This document shows positions 40,828 through 48,664 of a stretch of 64,000 nucleotides of DNA, piece by piece (position 1 is the first letter of the stretch; each line of letters begins with the position of its first letter). The stretch is from positions 62,001 to 126,000 of the forward strand of contig JAFKEE010000020.1 of NCBI GenBank assembly GCA_017307505.1, read 5' to 3'. A program made the translations under genes and the position numbers. A model generated the notes under the pieces. It saw only the letters and a list, made by a program, of their open reading frames with translations. It searched no databases and was not told the origin of the DNA. This stretch comes from Acidobacteriota bacterium. GTDB lineage: Bacteria; Acidobacteriota; Terriglobia; Bryobacterales; Bryobacteraceae.

Positions 40828-41463
40828 CTACCTTGCGGGGAAGTTCTCGCTGGCCTTCACTTCGAGCATCTGCGCAGTGTGCCGTTCGCTGTGGGCGGAC
40901 GAGAAGAGCAGCCACTGATAGGCATCCAGGGGCTGACCTATGGGTGAATCGACGACGTGATCGCGCAGACCTTCCGTGGACTGCAGGAAGGCGACGGTTT
41001 GAGCGCGGGCCTTCAGGAAATGCTCCAAGGCCTCCTGAGGCGACCAACGCCCGGTGGGACTGAGGGGTCCAGGCGCCTGTGCTTTGTGCGAGCGGTCGAC
41101 GATCTGTTGCAGCACCTGCTTGTCGGAGGCCTTGAAGTCGCGATCTGGCTTTCCGGCCGGCGCCTGCATGATCTTCTTCGAGACCATGTCGAGGAAGAAA
41201 TCCTCCGAGAGCGCGATGTGCTCGAGGGTTTCGGCGATGGACCAGCGGTCGGGGCCCGGCTTGAATTTCCACTGCGCTTCGGAGAGGCCTTTGGCCGCGT
41301 CGACGACGCCTTGCCGGGTTCGTTCCAGTTGCGCGAGGCCTGCCTGCCGGTCGGAAGCGCTCAGGCTGTCGGCGGCAGGTAGGGTGGTCAGGGTCAGCAG
41401 GATCAGAGCCGCGCCACGCAGAGTCCGGCGGGCCGTTGAGGTCGTAAAAAGAGAGGAATTCAT
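40828..41463 (-). CDS. Exported DinB-like (DUF664) four-helix protein
   Basis: 211 residues from ATG 41463 with GAGAGGAAT upstream; a longer in-frame reading has no ribosome site. Signal peptide about 1-26, then a DinB-like four-helix bundle with the conserved histidines that bind a metal: His in WSIAETLEHIALSEDFF, a second in LEHFLKARAQ and a third in AHSERHTAQML. DinB/YfiT relatives act as metal-dependent thiol transferases or nucleophile carriers; an exported version is less common and its substrate unknown. It follows the DoxX-like gene and precedes DUF1579. Confidence 0.85.
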   Translation of the reverse strand: MNSSLFTTSTARRTLRGAALILLTLTTLPAADSLSASDRQAGLAQLERTRQGVVDAAKGLSEAQWKFKPGPDRWSIAETLEHIALSEDFFLDMVSKKIMQAPAGKPDRDFKASDKQVLQQIVDRSHKAQAPGPLSPTGRWSPQEALEHFLKARAQTVAFLQSTEGLRDHVVDSPIGQPLDAYQWLLFSSAHSERHTAQMLEVKASENFPAR

Positions 41464-41509
41464 GTGCTTTTCTCCTATGCTTCTGCTGGGAAATGGGGTT
41501 TGCCGGAGT

Positions 41510-41986
41510 TCATTCCGACGCAGCGGCCATAGCAATTTCGCCCTGGCGGCTGGTGAGGATCGGGCCAGCACCTGTTTCGGGGCGTGTGAACTCAGCGGCG
41601 GATTGCCTTGAGGAGCGAAGGGGGAGCAGGTTGCGCAGTTCCGCAACCCTCAACAGCGCCGCTGCCCAGACGAGCAGGCCGATAACGAGGGCGTGAATGA
41701 AGTCGGAGTGATTGATGATGTTGGCCATGACCGCTCCGCCCAGGTAGCCGGTGAGCAGAAAGGTTCCAAGCACTACGGTGCGCGGGATCAGGAATAGGAC
41801 AAGGCAAGCCATTTCAAGGAGACCGATGGGGACAATGGCAGCCTGGGGGATGCCGATATGGGCGATGCCCTGCACTACCATCGGGTGCTGGGTGATCTTC
41901 ATGAACGCCCCAGGCAGAAAAGTGAGGGCCAGCAGGACAGTGAGGCTGTAGGTGACCCATTTCACGAATTTCGATTCCATTTTCAT
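41510..41986 (-). CDS. DoxX-like membrane protein
   Basis: 158 residues from ATG 41986 with GGAG six bases upstream. Four transmembrane helices occupy about 8-120: YSLTVLLALTFLPGAF, GIAHIGIPQAAIVPIGLLEM, LVLFLIPRTVVLGTFLLTGY and ALVIGLLVWAAALL, the DoxX-like (PF13564) pattern. Members sit in the inner membrane and often accompany redox or stress genes. The C-terminal 30 residues (SSRQSAAEFTRPETGAGP) are a variable tail. A BlaI-like palindrome lies about 90 bases upstream. First gene of a likely three-gene operon. Confidence 0.85.
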   Translation of the reverse strand: MKMESKFVKWVTYSLTVLLALTFLPGAFMKITQHPMVVQGIAHIGIPQAAIVPIGLLEMACLVLFLIPRTVVLGTFLLTGYLGGAVMANIINHSDFIHALVIGLLVWAAALLRVAELRNLLPLRSSRQSAAEFTRPETGAGPILTSRQGEIAMAAASE

Positions 41987-42076
41987 TTCTCGCTCCGTTC
42001 TCTGTTTCGTTATTCCGTACTCAACTGTGCGTCGATCCTTGCGGGAGAGAATCGACAGGCCACCGTCGATGGGATT

Positions 42077-42096
42077 GTTGTTTACATCTGCAACAG
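42077..42096 (-). promoter_or_regulatory. BlaI/MecI-like palindrome upstream of the DoxX-like gene
   Basis: TGTTG (42077-42081) and CAACA (42092-42096) flank TTTACATCTG, and the centre TTACATCTGCAA matches the BlaI dyad TACANNTGTA with one mismatch. It could be an operator, but it lies 90 bases before the start. Confidence 0.3.
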
Positions 42097-42140
42097 GAAC
42101 GGAGCGAGAGAGGGAGCCGGGCCGGAGCCCGGCCCGATTC

Positions 42141-42632
42141 CTACTCGTAATTGCCGAAATAGGTGACGGTGAGTTGAGCGAGGTTGGTGGGGAGACCGGC
42201 CATGCGCTCGTACCACTGTCCGGAGGCGCTATCTCCGAAGCGGAAGCCAGGGAATTCGCGCTGGAAGACGACGTTGCCGTCGAGGTCGCGGCCGACGACT
42301 TCGACACGGAAGACGAGCAGCGCGAAGACGATCTCGCCTTCTTCGACCTTGCGGTCGACGTTGAGAGAGAGCGTCATGGGCCGGTTGGTCCGGTCTGAGG
42401 AACTGCTCTCCTCGAGCAGGGCAAGGCGGCTGGTGGCGGTACCGTTGCCGAAGAAGCGGTCGCGGAAGCGGACTTCGCCGCCGGAGGATTGATCCTTCAT
42501 GCCGGATTGGGCGAGGGAGAAGGTATAGCGCTCCAGCACCGTATTCTCAGCGGCGGCGGCGCGCTGCGGGCCAACGGTCATCACCACGGCCAGCGCGGTG
42601 AGGGCAAGCGGTAGTCTTCTGAGTGTTTTCAT
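42141..42632 (-). CDS. Exported protein of unknown function, 163 aa
   Basis: 163 residues with AAGGAG nine bases before ATG 42632. Signal peptide about 1-28 (PQRAAAAEN). The mature part is beta-rich with several acidic and aromatic strands (SGGEVRFRDRFFGNGTATSR, VFALLVFRVEVVGRDLDGNVV, QFREFPGF-type segment), perhaps an Ig-like or jelly-roll domain. No motif I recognise. It lies between the outer-membrane barrel gene and the DoxX-like gene on the same strand, 57 bases from the first. Confidence 0.65.
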   Translation of the reverse strand: MKTLRRLPLALTALAVVMTVGPQRAAAAENTVLERYTFSLAQSGMKDQSSGGEVRFRDRFFGNGTATSRLALLEESSSSDRTNRPMTLSLNVDRKVEEGEIVFALLVFRVEVVGRDLDGNVVFQREFPGFRFGDSASGQWYERMAGLPTNLAQLTVTYFGNYE

Positions 42633-42689
42633 GGATTTGATCTCCTTGATCGTTGTTGTGTAGGGGTGCGATGCGAATCGTACAACCGG

Positions 42690-43301
42690 TCAGAACGAGA
42701 GCCCGAAGAGGAGGCTGTACTGATTGGCTCCGCTGCGGTTCAGGTGGGTATAGCGGAACTCGGGTGCGGCCCGAAGCCGGCCGAAGCGCCATTCGAGACC
42801 TCCGCCGAAGGTGGGCCCGATGCGATCCTGGCTGGTGCTGTAGCCGGCCAGGTAGGTGATGTTCGCGCCGCAACTTCCTCCATCGCCGGTGACGCAGGTG
42901 ACGCGCACGTCAGTGCTTTCCCGGCGGTAGTTGACGCCTGCCAGCACGAAGGGCGTGAATCCTTCCGGGCGGAACCTGTATTTGATGGCGGCCGGGAAAT
43001 CCCAGGCTCTGGTGTCGCCGTGGCCGACGAGTCGAAAATCCGGCAAAATGACCGGCGACAAAATCGAGATATCTGTCTCGTAACTGGTGTTGTAACCGCT
43101 GTAAAGTGCGCCCAGTTCCAGGCTAAACCGGGCCGGCAGGTGAAACTCGACGGTGGGTCCGACCGTCCAGTGTTCGGAGCCGATCTTGAGATGGCCGAAG
43201 TCGTCCGCGGGCTGTCCGAAGGGAACGCCGCCTTTGACACCGAAGGTTGCGACCTGGCACCAGGCCGCCGGTAACAGAAGGAACAGGAATAGAAATCGCA
43301 T
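42690..43301 (-). CDS. Small outer-membrane beta-barrel protein, distant paralogue
   Basis: 203 residues. Signal peptide about 1-16 (LLPAAWCQ), then VATFGVKGGVPFGQPADDFG, WTVGPTVEFHLPARFSLELG and other strand pairs that match the tandem barrel proteins at 35310 and 35963, ending SLLFGLSF. Two Cys residues (VTCVTGDGGSCG) could form an extracellular disulfide. It is transcribed divergently from the ECF sigma gene at 43392, and the two start regions share a 10-bp inverted repeat. Confidence 0.82.
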   Translation of the reverse strand: MRFLFLFLLLPAAWCQVATFGVKGGVPFGQPADDFGHLKIGSEHWTVGPTVEFHLPARFSLELGALYSGYNTSYETDISILSPVILPDFRLVGHGDTRAWDFPAAIKYRFRPEGFTPFVLAGVNYRRESTDVRVTCVTGDGGSCGANITYLAGYSTSQDRIGPTFGGGLEWRFGRLRAAPEFRYTHLNRSGANQYSLLFGLSF

Positions 43302-43330
43302 GTCGTCTACTTGGTCAGCGGTGCCCGAGG

Positions 43331-43372
43331 TTTTCCTACACCGCGAAAATATTCTCCAGTGCTGTAGGAAAA
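43331..43372. repeat. Ten-bp inverted repeat between divergent sigma and barrel genes
   Basis: TTTTCCTACA (43331-43340) and TGTAGGAAAA (43363-43372) are perfect inverted copies 22 bases apart. Each arm reads toward one of the two divergent genes and lies 52-62 bases from its start codon. Either a large operator or two ECF-type promoter elements, one per gene. Confidence 0.6.
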
Positions 43373-43391
43373 TGCGCGGTTTCCGGACCGT

Positions 43392-43973
43392 ATGAGCGTG
43401 CCGTTCCGATTGCAGACTGTACCGGAAGAGCCGGGCGCAGCTGAAGCGCGCGCAGAGAGCGGCCCGCTGGTGGCAGGCGTGAATCTACGCAGCCAGGTGG
43501 AGCGGATCTATGAAGAGACGCGCGGCGACCTGCACCTTTACCTGTTGTGTTTCCGGCTGCCGGCGAGCCAGGCGGAGGATCTGACGCAGGAAGCCTTTGT
43601 CTCGCTCTATCGTGCTTTGTCGAACGGCCAGGAGATCCTGGCGGTGCGGCCGTGGTTGTTCCGGGTGGCACGCAACCTGGCACTGAAGGCACGGGCGAAG
43701 GAAGCCGCTTTCCTGGCCATCGATCCCGATTTGGACCGCACGGTCGAGTCCAACGGCAAGAGCCCGGAAGCAGCCCTGATCGAGCGCCAGCGAATGTCGC
43801 GCTTGAATGATGCGGTGGCGCTGCTGTCGCCTCAACAAAAGGAATGCCTGCATCTGCGGGCGGCGGGGCTTCGATACCGCGAGATTGCCGAGGCCATCGG
43901 GATCAGCAGTTCCACCGTCAGCGAGTTTCTGCGGCGAGGACTGGGCAAGCTGCGGAGGGCTCTCAATGAGTAG
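43392..43973 (+). CDS. ECF-type RNA polymerase sigma factor
   Basis: 193 residues. Sigma region 2 covers about 40-110 (EDLTQEAFVSLYRALS and VRPWLFRVARNLALKAR) and region 4 covers about 130-190 (LNDAVALLSPQQKECLHLRAAGLRY, then the HTH EIAEAIGISSSTVSEFL and RRGLGKLRRAL). It has no sigma region 3 and an N-terminal extension of 30 residues. It would direct RNA polymerase to a small regulon in response to a signal sensed by the anti-sigma factor, whose gene overlaps its stop by eight bases. The inverted repeat at 43331-43372 is a candidate target. Confidence 0.95.
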   Translation: MSVPFRLQTVPEEPGAAEARAESGPLVAGVNLRSQVERIYEETRGDLHLYLLCFRLPASQAEDLTQEAFVSLYRALSNGQEILAVRPWLFRVARNLALKARAKEAAFLAIDPDLDRTVESNGKSPEAALIERQRMSRLNDAVALLSPQQKECLHLRAAGLRYREIAEAIGISSSTVSEFLRRGLGKLRRALNE

Positions 43974-45534
43974 CTGGATGACGGTCCATGTGGACGAAGA
44001 TCAACTGTTGGAGTTCCTGGATGGCGAACTGGCCGGGCAGGAGGCTCGCAGCGTGCAGGCGCATTTGCGGGAATGCACGGCATGCGGGCAGCGGCTCGTG
44101 GCGCTGCGAGCGGCATCCGTGGCCTTTGAGGAGTATGAGCAGCGGGCCGTCCGGCGCACTGCGGTGGCTTGGCCCAGTCTGACGCCGCGGTTGGATGCGG
44201 TAGACCAGGAGGCCCGCAAGCGGTTCCGATGGCAGAGCGCGGCGGGCGTGCTGGCGCTGGCGGCGAGTGTGGTTGTGGGTGTGATTGTATTCCGACAGGC
44301 CGTCGCGCCGGAGACAACTGTGGAAGCAGTGCTGGCGCGCGCAGTGCGCTCTCCCCAGGCGGTGCGGCGGAATGTGCGCGTGAGCGCCTTTGGCGGAACC
44401 CTGATCCGCCCGGCGGTGCTCTCGGATGCGGGTGGTGCGGAAGGTGACGACGGGCGGGTGCGGACCATGTTCGCCAGCGCCCGTTATGACTGGAACGAAC
44501 CGTTGAGCGCGAAGGCGTACCTTTCGTGGCGCGGGCAACTGGCGCGAAGGCACGATGCTGTGCTGGTACGGGGCGGACCGGAGGCTCAGGATCGCACCTA
44601 CATCGTTCGCACCGACACGGATGCGAGTCCGTTGAAAGCGGCCTCCCTCACGCTGAGGGGCCGGGACCTGCGGCCCGTGGAAGGCTCCTTCGAGTTTGGC
44701 AACCTGGGGCAAGTCCAGATCAGTGAGACGACTGAGCCGGCCATACCGCCGCTGCGGCAGGCGGCCGCGCCGCAAGCCGTGGCCCGGCCCGTCCAGACAG
44801 AGGAACCGCAGGAACTGCGGCCGGAGGATGCGCTGCATGTCCTGGCCGCTTTGAACCGGGCCGGCGCCGATATCGGGGAACCACTGGAATTGGGTAAGGA
44901 TGCTCCGGGCAGGAAGCTGATCATCAGCTCCAGCGGTCTGAGTGAGTCGGCGCAGAGGCGCCTGGAGAGCGAACTGGCGGGGCTGCCGAAGGTGGAACTC
45001 CGGATCCAGGGACAGAGCAGCGCGCAGGCGCCCGCGAGTGGTTCGGAACTCTCCACCCAGGTGTCGGATCAGCGACCCCGTCCGATTGTCGCCCTGCTTG
45101 AAGAGCGACTGGGCGGCCCGCTGAGACTGCAGACGGTGACGGAAGAGGTGCTGGAAGCGAGCGGCGAGAGCCTGGCGCGCGCTCATGCCTTGGAGGTGCT
45201 GGCCCAGTGGGTTCCGGCTTCGGCGGAGGCGAGCCTGGCCGAACCGGACCGGCGCCTGGTGCGAGCGCTGCGCGAACAGCACTACTCGGCATTGCGGAAG
45301 TCGGCGGACCGTATCGAAGCGCTGTTGGGGCCGCTTATCGGGGAAGGGATTGAGCTGCGGGACGCACGGCAGATCCGGCTGATGGCGGCTACGCGGCGGC
45401 TCAACCGGAATCTGAGTCTGCTGTTCACGGGGTCGTACAGCCAGGGCGAAGGGGAGCGGGCGATCCGTGCGCTACGTCCGGATCTGCAGGATCTGCGAAG
45501 GGCGATCGAGTTGGACGCGCATGCGCGGCGCTAG
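43966..45534 (+). CDS. Large membrane-bound anti-sigma factor with zinc-finger (zf-HC2)
   Basis: 522 residues from ATG 43966, overlapping the sigma stop (43971-43973). An N-terminal cytoplasmic anti-sigma domain has the zinc motif His33-x3-Cys37-x2-Cys40, followed by a linker, one transmembrane helix (about 91-109) and a periplasmic region of 400 residues, far longer than usual for this class. The periplasmic part is Ala/Arg/Glu-rich and appears helical and extended. Signal reaches it from the receptor encoded downstream, as in FecR-like systems, but there is no recognisable FecR domain. Its stop overlaps the next start. Confidence 0.88.
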   Translation: MSSWMTVHVDEDQLLEFLDGELAGQEARSVQAHLRECTACGQRLVALRAASVAFEEYEQRAVRRTAVAWPSLTPRLDAVDQEARKRFRWQSAAGVLALAASVVVGVIVFRQAVAPETTVEAVLARAVRSPQAVRRNVRVSAFGGTLIRPAVLSDAGGAEGDDGRVRTMFASARYDWNEPLSAKAYLSWRGQLARRHDAVLVRGGPEAQDRTYIVRTDTDASPLKAASLTLRGRDLRPVEGSFEFGNLGQVQISETTEPAIPPLRQAAAPQAVARPVQTEEPQELRPEDALHVLAALNRAGADIGEPLELGKDAPGRKLIISSSGLSESAQRRLESELAGLPKVELRIQGQSSAQAPASGSELSTQVSDQRPRPIVALLEERLGGPLRLQTVTEEVLEASGESLARAHALEVLAQWVPASAEASLAEPDRRLVRALREQHYSALRKSADRIEALLGPLIGEGIELRDARQIRLMAATRRLNRNLSLLFTGSYSQGEGERAIRALRPDLQDLRRAIELDAHARR

Positions 45535-48500
45535 CGTGCTGCTGGGGGTTCTGCTGCCAATGGTGCTGGCGGCGCAGTGGCCGGGGCAGATCCGCGGGTC
45601 GGTGATGGACGCTTCGGGGTCCATCCTACAGCGGGCGCGAATCCGAGTTCAGCATGATGAGACCGGGGCGATGCGATTCACCGAGACGGCGCCCGACGGC
45701 ACTTTCCAGGTTGCTGGCCTGGCGGATGGGCGCTACCGGGTGACGGCCTCAAAGCCGGGGTTCCGCACCGTGGCGCGCATGGATGTGGCGATCCGGCAAG
45801 GCCACCTGGAGCGGATCGATTTCGTCCTGGAGGTTGTGGGCCAGCATGAGGAGATCCGGGTGGAGAGCAATGCTGGTGAATTGAGCGCCTCACCGGGAGC
45901 GGGCCTGATGATGCACCGCGGCGGGCCGGGGGCCGACCTGCCGGTGAACGGCCGCGACCTGCGGGCGGCATTCGACCTGCTGCCGGGCATCGTGCAGACG
46001 GCCGCCGCCAGCAGCGATGGCGGGCAGTTCAGCGCCAACGGGCAGCGGCCGAACACCAACGCCGTGAGGGTGGATGGTGTCAGCGTGAACAACGGCATCG
46101 GCGGCAGCAGCCTGCCCGGCGCCGTGCCCGGCGCATCGCTGCCGGCGATGACGGCGATCGGCAGCATCCAGAGCCTGGGCCAGGCGGAGGAACTGGATGC
46201 GGTGGAATTGCGGTCGCCCGACTTCCTGGCCGCTTCAGGCGAACGGCCCGGGGCGGAGGTGGCGGTGAGGACCCGTCCCGGCACTAACGAGCTTCACGGA
46301 GAAGCGTACTCACACATCCGCGATAACGGATGGAGTGCCCGCGACTGGTTTGCCAACGCGCTGGGCGTTCCCTTCGCGCGCCCTTCCTACTACGATTTCG
46401 GCGCCGCGGCGGGCGGGCCTATCCAGCGGGATCGCACCTTCTTCTTCGCATCCGCCAGCCGGTTAACGATGACGGATACAGCGCTGCAGACGACGGTGGT
46501 GCCGTCGTGGGAGGCACGGGTTGCCGCGCCGGAACCGCTGCGGGCGGCGCTCTGGGAATTTCCGTTGCCGATGCAACCGGAGTTCGGCGGCGGCCTGGCG
46601 CTGAGCACTCTTGAACTGGAGCGGCGAGCCACGGTGACCGCGCAAAGCGTGCGAATCGACCACGCATTAGGGTCCGGGGCGATGTTGTTTGCCCGCTTCA
46701 GCAACACGCCTTCCTCTTCGGAGTCCAGGCAGCTGACTACCAGTTCCGGCCGGTATGGATGGCGCAGCGTCACGCTCGGCGCCACCGTCGCGGGACGCAA
46801 CGGCTGGATCCACGATGCGCGGTTTAACTTCTCGCGTTCCATGTTCAGCTCGAACTGGAGCCCCGATGTTTCGCAGGGCGGAGCGTTCGACCTCGGCGTG
46901 CTGCTGCCGGATGAAATCAGGAGGCTACTGGGGCTGCCGGCCGATGGGAGTTCTTCGATTCTGGGCTTCGCTCTCGGCGGCGTGGGGCAGTTGGTGTCGG
47001 GCCGCGGCGCGACGGCTTCGCAGACGCAGTGGGAGGTGGCGGACTCGGTTTCGAAAACGATCCGTGGACACCAGTTTTCCGCCGGGGCCGACTACGTGCG
47101 GCTGTCGCCATCGCGGGACCAGGAGATCGATGCCATCGCGCTTTCCACCGCCAGCGTGGAGTCGCTGCTGAGCGGGCAGCCGATGGCAGTCACCGTGACG
47201 AAACTGCCGCGTGGCAGCAGGGCGATGCACACGCTCTCGTTATTCGCGCAGGACACCGCAAGACTGGGGGAGCACGTAAGCCTGGTGTATGGAGTGCGCT
47301 GGCTGGGGACGCCGCCGCTCAATTCGGCCACGAACAATGTGATTTCGGGGTTGTGGAATGGCGATCCCAGCGGCGGGCTCACCAACTTCCGCAGCGGGTG
47401 GCTGGATCAGTGGATCTGGAAGCCGAGCTACACCCAATTTGCGCCGCGCCTCGGTGTGGCCTGGCGGGCGCCTGGCGCGGTGGTGGTGCGGGCCGGCGCG
47501 GGCGTTTATTATGATTCCGGGCTTGGGTCGGCGATCAATCCGTTCAACGGGGCTCCGTTCAACAGCTGGCAGTTTGGCAGCGTGGGCGCGCAGACGAAGT
47601 CCGGGGCAAAAACCCGAGTGTCGTCGCTGGAAGTGGGACCGCTCCAGGTAGAGCCGCTGCAGCCCCTGCAGTTGCCGCGGACCACACAGTGGAAAGCTTC
47701 ACTGGAGAGGCAGGTGGGCGGCGGGACCGCGTCGATGGCCTATGTCGGATCGTCTGGAGCCAACCTGCTGCACCGGGAGGCAGGAATCGCTCCGGATTCC
47801 GGTTTGTTCTGGTACATCCTGGCCAAGACCGAAGGGCGGTCGAGTTACCACTCCCTGCAGACGCGGTACAGCGGCCGGATCCGGCCCAACCTGTTCTGTC
47901 TGGCCGCTTACACATGGTCGCATTCCATCGACGATGGCTCGCAGGACTCGGCCGTGCTGCTGGCGCGGCCCGAGGGGCCCAAATCGCAGGAGCGCGGATC
48001 TTCCAGCTTCGATGTGCGCCACGCCCTGACGCTCGGGTTGACCTATGAGCTATCGGCGGGCGCTATGCCGGCGGCGCTGCAGCGGCCGTTTGGAGGCTGG
48101 CGCCTGAACACGGTGGTGCGCGCTCACAGCGGGTTTCCGATCGATGTTGCGACCTTCGATGGTGGGGTTGGGGTATCGCCCGGCAACCTGGGGCGGCCGG
48201 ACCTCGTATCCGGAGTCCCTCTCTGGCTGGAGGACGGCTCCGCTCCGGGCGGCCGCAGGTTGAATCCGGGTGCGTTCCAACTGCCGTCACCGGGACAGCA
48301 GGGCTCGCTGGGACGCAACGCAATCCCCGGGCGGGGGGTGTTGCAGCTCGATGCCTCCGCCCGGCGCGCATTCCGGTTCTCCGGGCGCTGGTCGATGGAC
48401 TTGTCGGTTTCGATCTTCAATGTGGCCAACAGGCCCGCCTTCGCGGACCCGGTGCGGTATCTGGCCAGCCCGTTGTTTGGGCGATCGACGTCGATGCAGA

Positions 48501-48601
48501 ACCTGATGTTTGGCGGCGGCACTCCGAACTCGGGGCTGACGCCGCTATTCCAGGCGGGCGGCCCGCGGTCGGCGGAACTGGAGCTGCGCCTGAAATTCTG
48601 A
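45521..48601 (+). CDS. TonB-dependent outer-membrane receptor with carboxypeptidase-regulatory domain
   Basis: 1026 residues from ATG 45521, overlapping the anti-sigma stop. Signal peptide about 1-20 (LLPMVLAAQ), then an Ig-like carboxypeptidase-regulatory domain (IRGSVMDASGSILQRARI, about 25-105), plug domain with LPVNGRDLRAAFDLLPGIVQ near 145-165 and a beta-barrel ending in ELELRLKF. It lacks the N-terminal STN domain typical of FecA-type signalling receptors, so communication with the anti-sigma factor would use another route. Same overall plan as the Oar-like receptors at 21.3-29.0 kb, though sequence divergence is large. Ligand unknown; the neighbouring rhamnosidase suggests a rhamnose-containing glycan. 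Confidence 0.92.
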   Translation: MRGASVLLGVLLPMVLAAQWPGQIRGSVMDASGSILQRARIRVQHDETGAMRFTETAPDGTFQVAGLADGRYRVTASKPGFRTVARMDVAIRQGHLERIDFVLEVVGQHEEIRVESNAGELSASPGAGLMMHRGGPGADLPVNGRDLRAAFDLLPGIVQTAAASSDGGQFSANGQRPNTNAVRVDGVSVNNGIGGSSLPGAVPGASLPAMTAIGSIQSLGQAEELDAVELRSPDFLAASGERPGAEVAVRTRPGTNELHGEAYSHIRDNGWSARDWFANALGVPFARPSYYDFGAAAGGPIQRDRTFFFASASRLTMTDTALQTTVVPSWEARVAAPEPLRAALWEFPLPMQPEFGGGLALSTLELERRATVTAQSVRIDHALGSGAMLFARFSNTPSSSESRQLTTSSGRYGWRSVTLGATVAGRNGWIHDARFNFSRSMFSSNWSPDVSQGGAFDLGVLLPDEIRRLLGLPADGSSSILGFALGGVGQLVSGRGATASQTQWEVADSVSKTIRGHQFSAGADYVRLSPSRDQEIDAIALSTASVESLLSGQPMAVTVTKLPRGSRAMHTLSLFAQDTARLGEHVSLVYGVRWLGTPPLNSATNNVISGLWNGDPSGGLTNFRSGWLDQWIWKPSYTQFAPRLGVAWRAPGAVVVRAGAGVYYDSGLGSAINPFNGAPFNSWQFGSVGAQTKSGAKTRVSSLEVGPLQVEPLQPLQLPRTTQWKASLERQVGGGTASMAYVGSSGANLLHREAGIAPDSGLFWYILAKTEGRSSYHSLQTRYSGRIRPNLFCLAAYTWSHSIDDGSQDSAVLLARPEGPKSQERGSSSFDVRHALTLGLTYELSAGAMPAALQRPFGGWRLNTVVRAHSGFPIDVATFDGGVGVSPGNLGRPDLVSGVPLWLEDGSAPGGRRLNPGAFQLPSPGQQGSLGRNAIPGRGVLQLDASARRAFRFSGRWSMDLSVSIFNVANRPAFADPVRYLASPLFGRSTSMQNLMFGGGTPNSGLTPLFQAGGPRSAELELRLKF

Positions 48602-48664
48602 AGGTGCACGGTGTGGAATATACTACGGCTTGGCAGCCGCCGGCAGGGCCGCGGCTGAGCGGTC

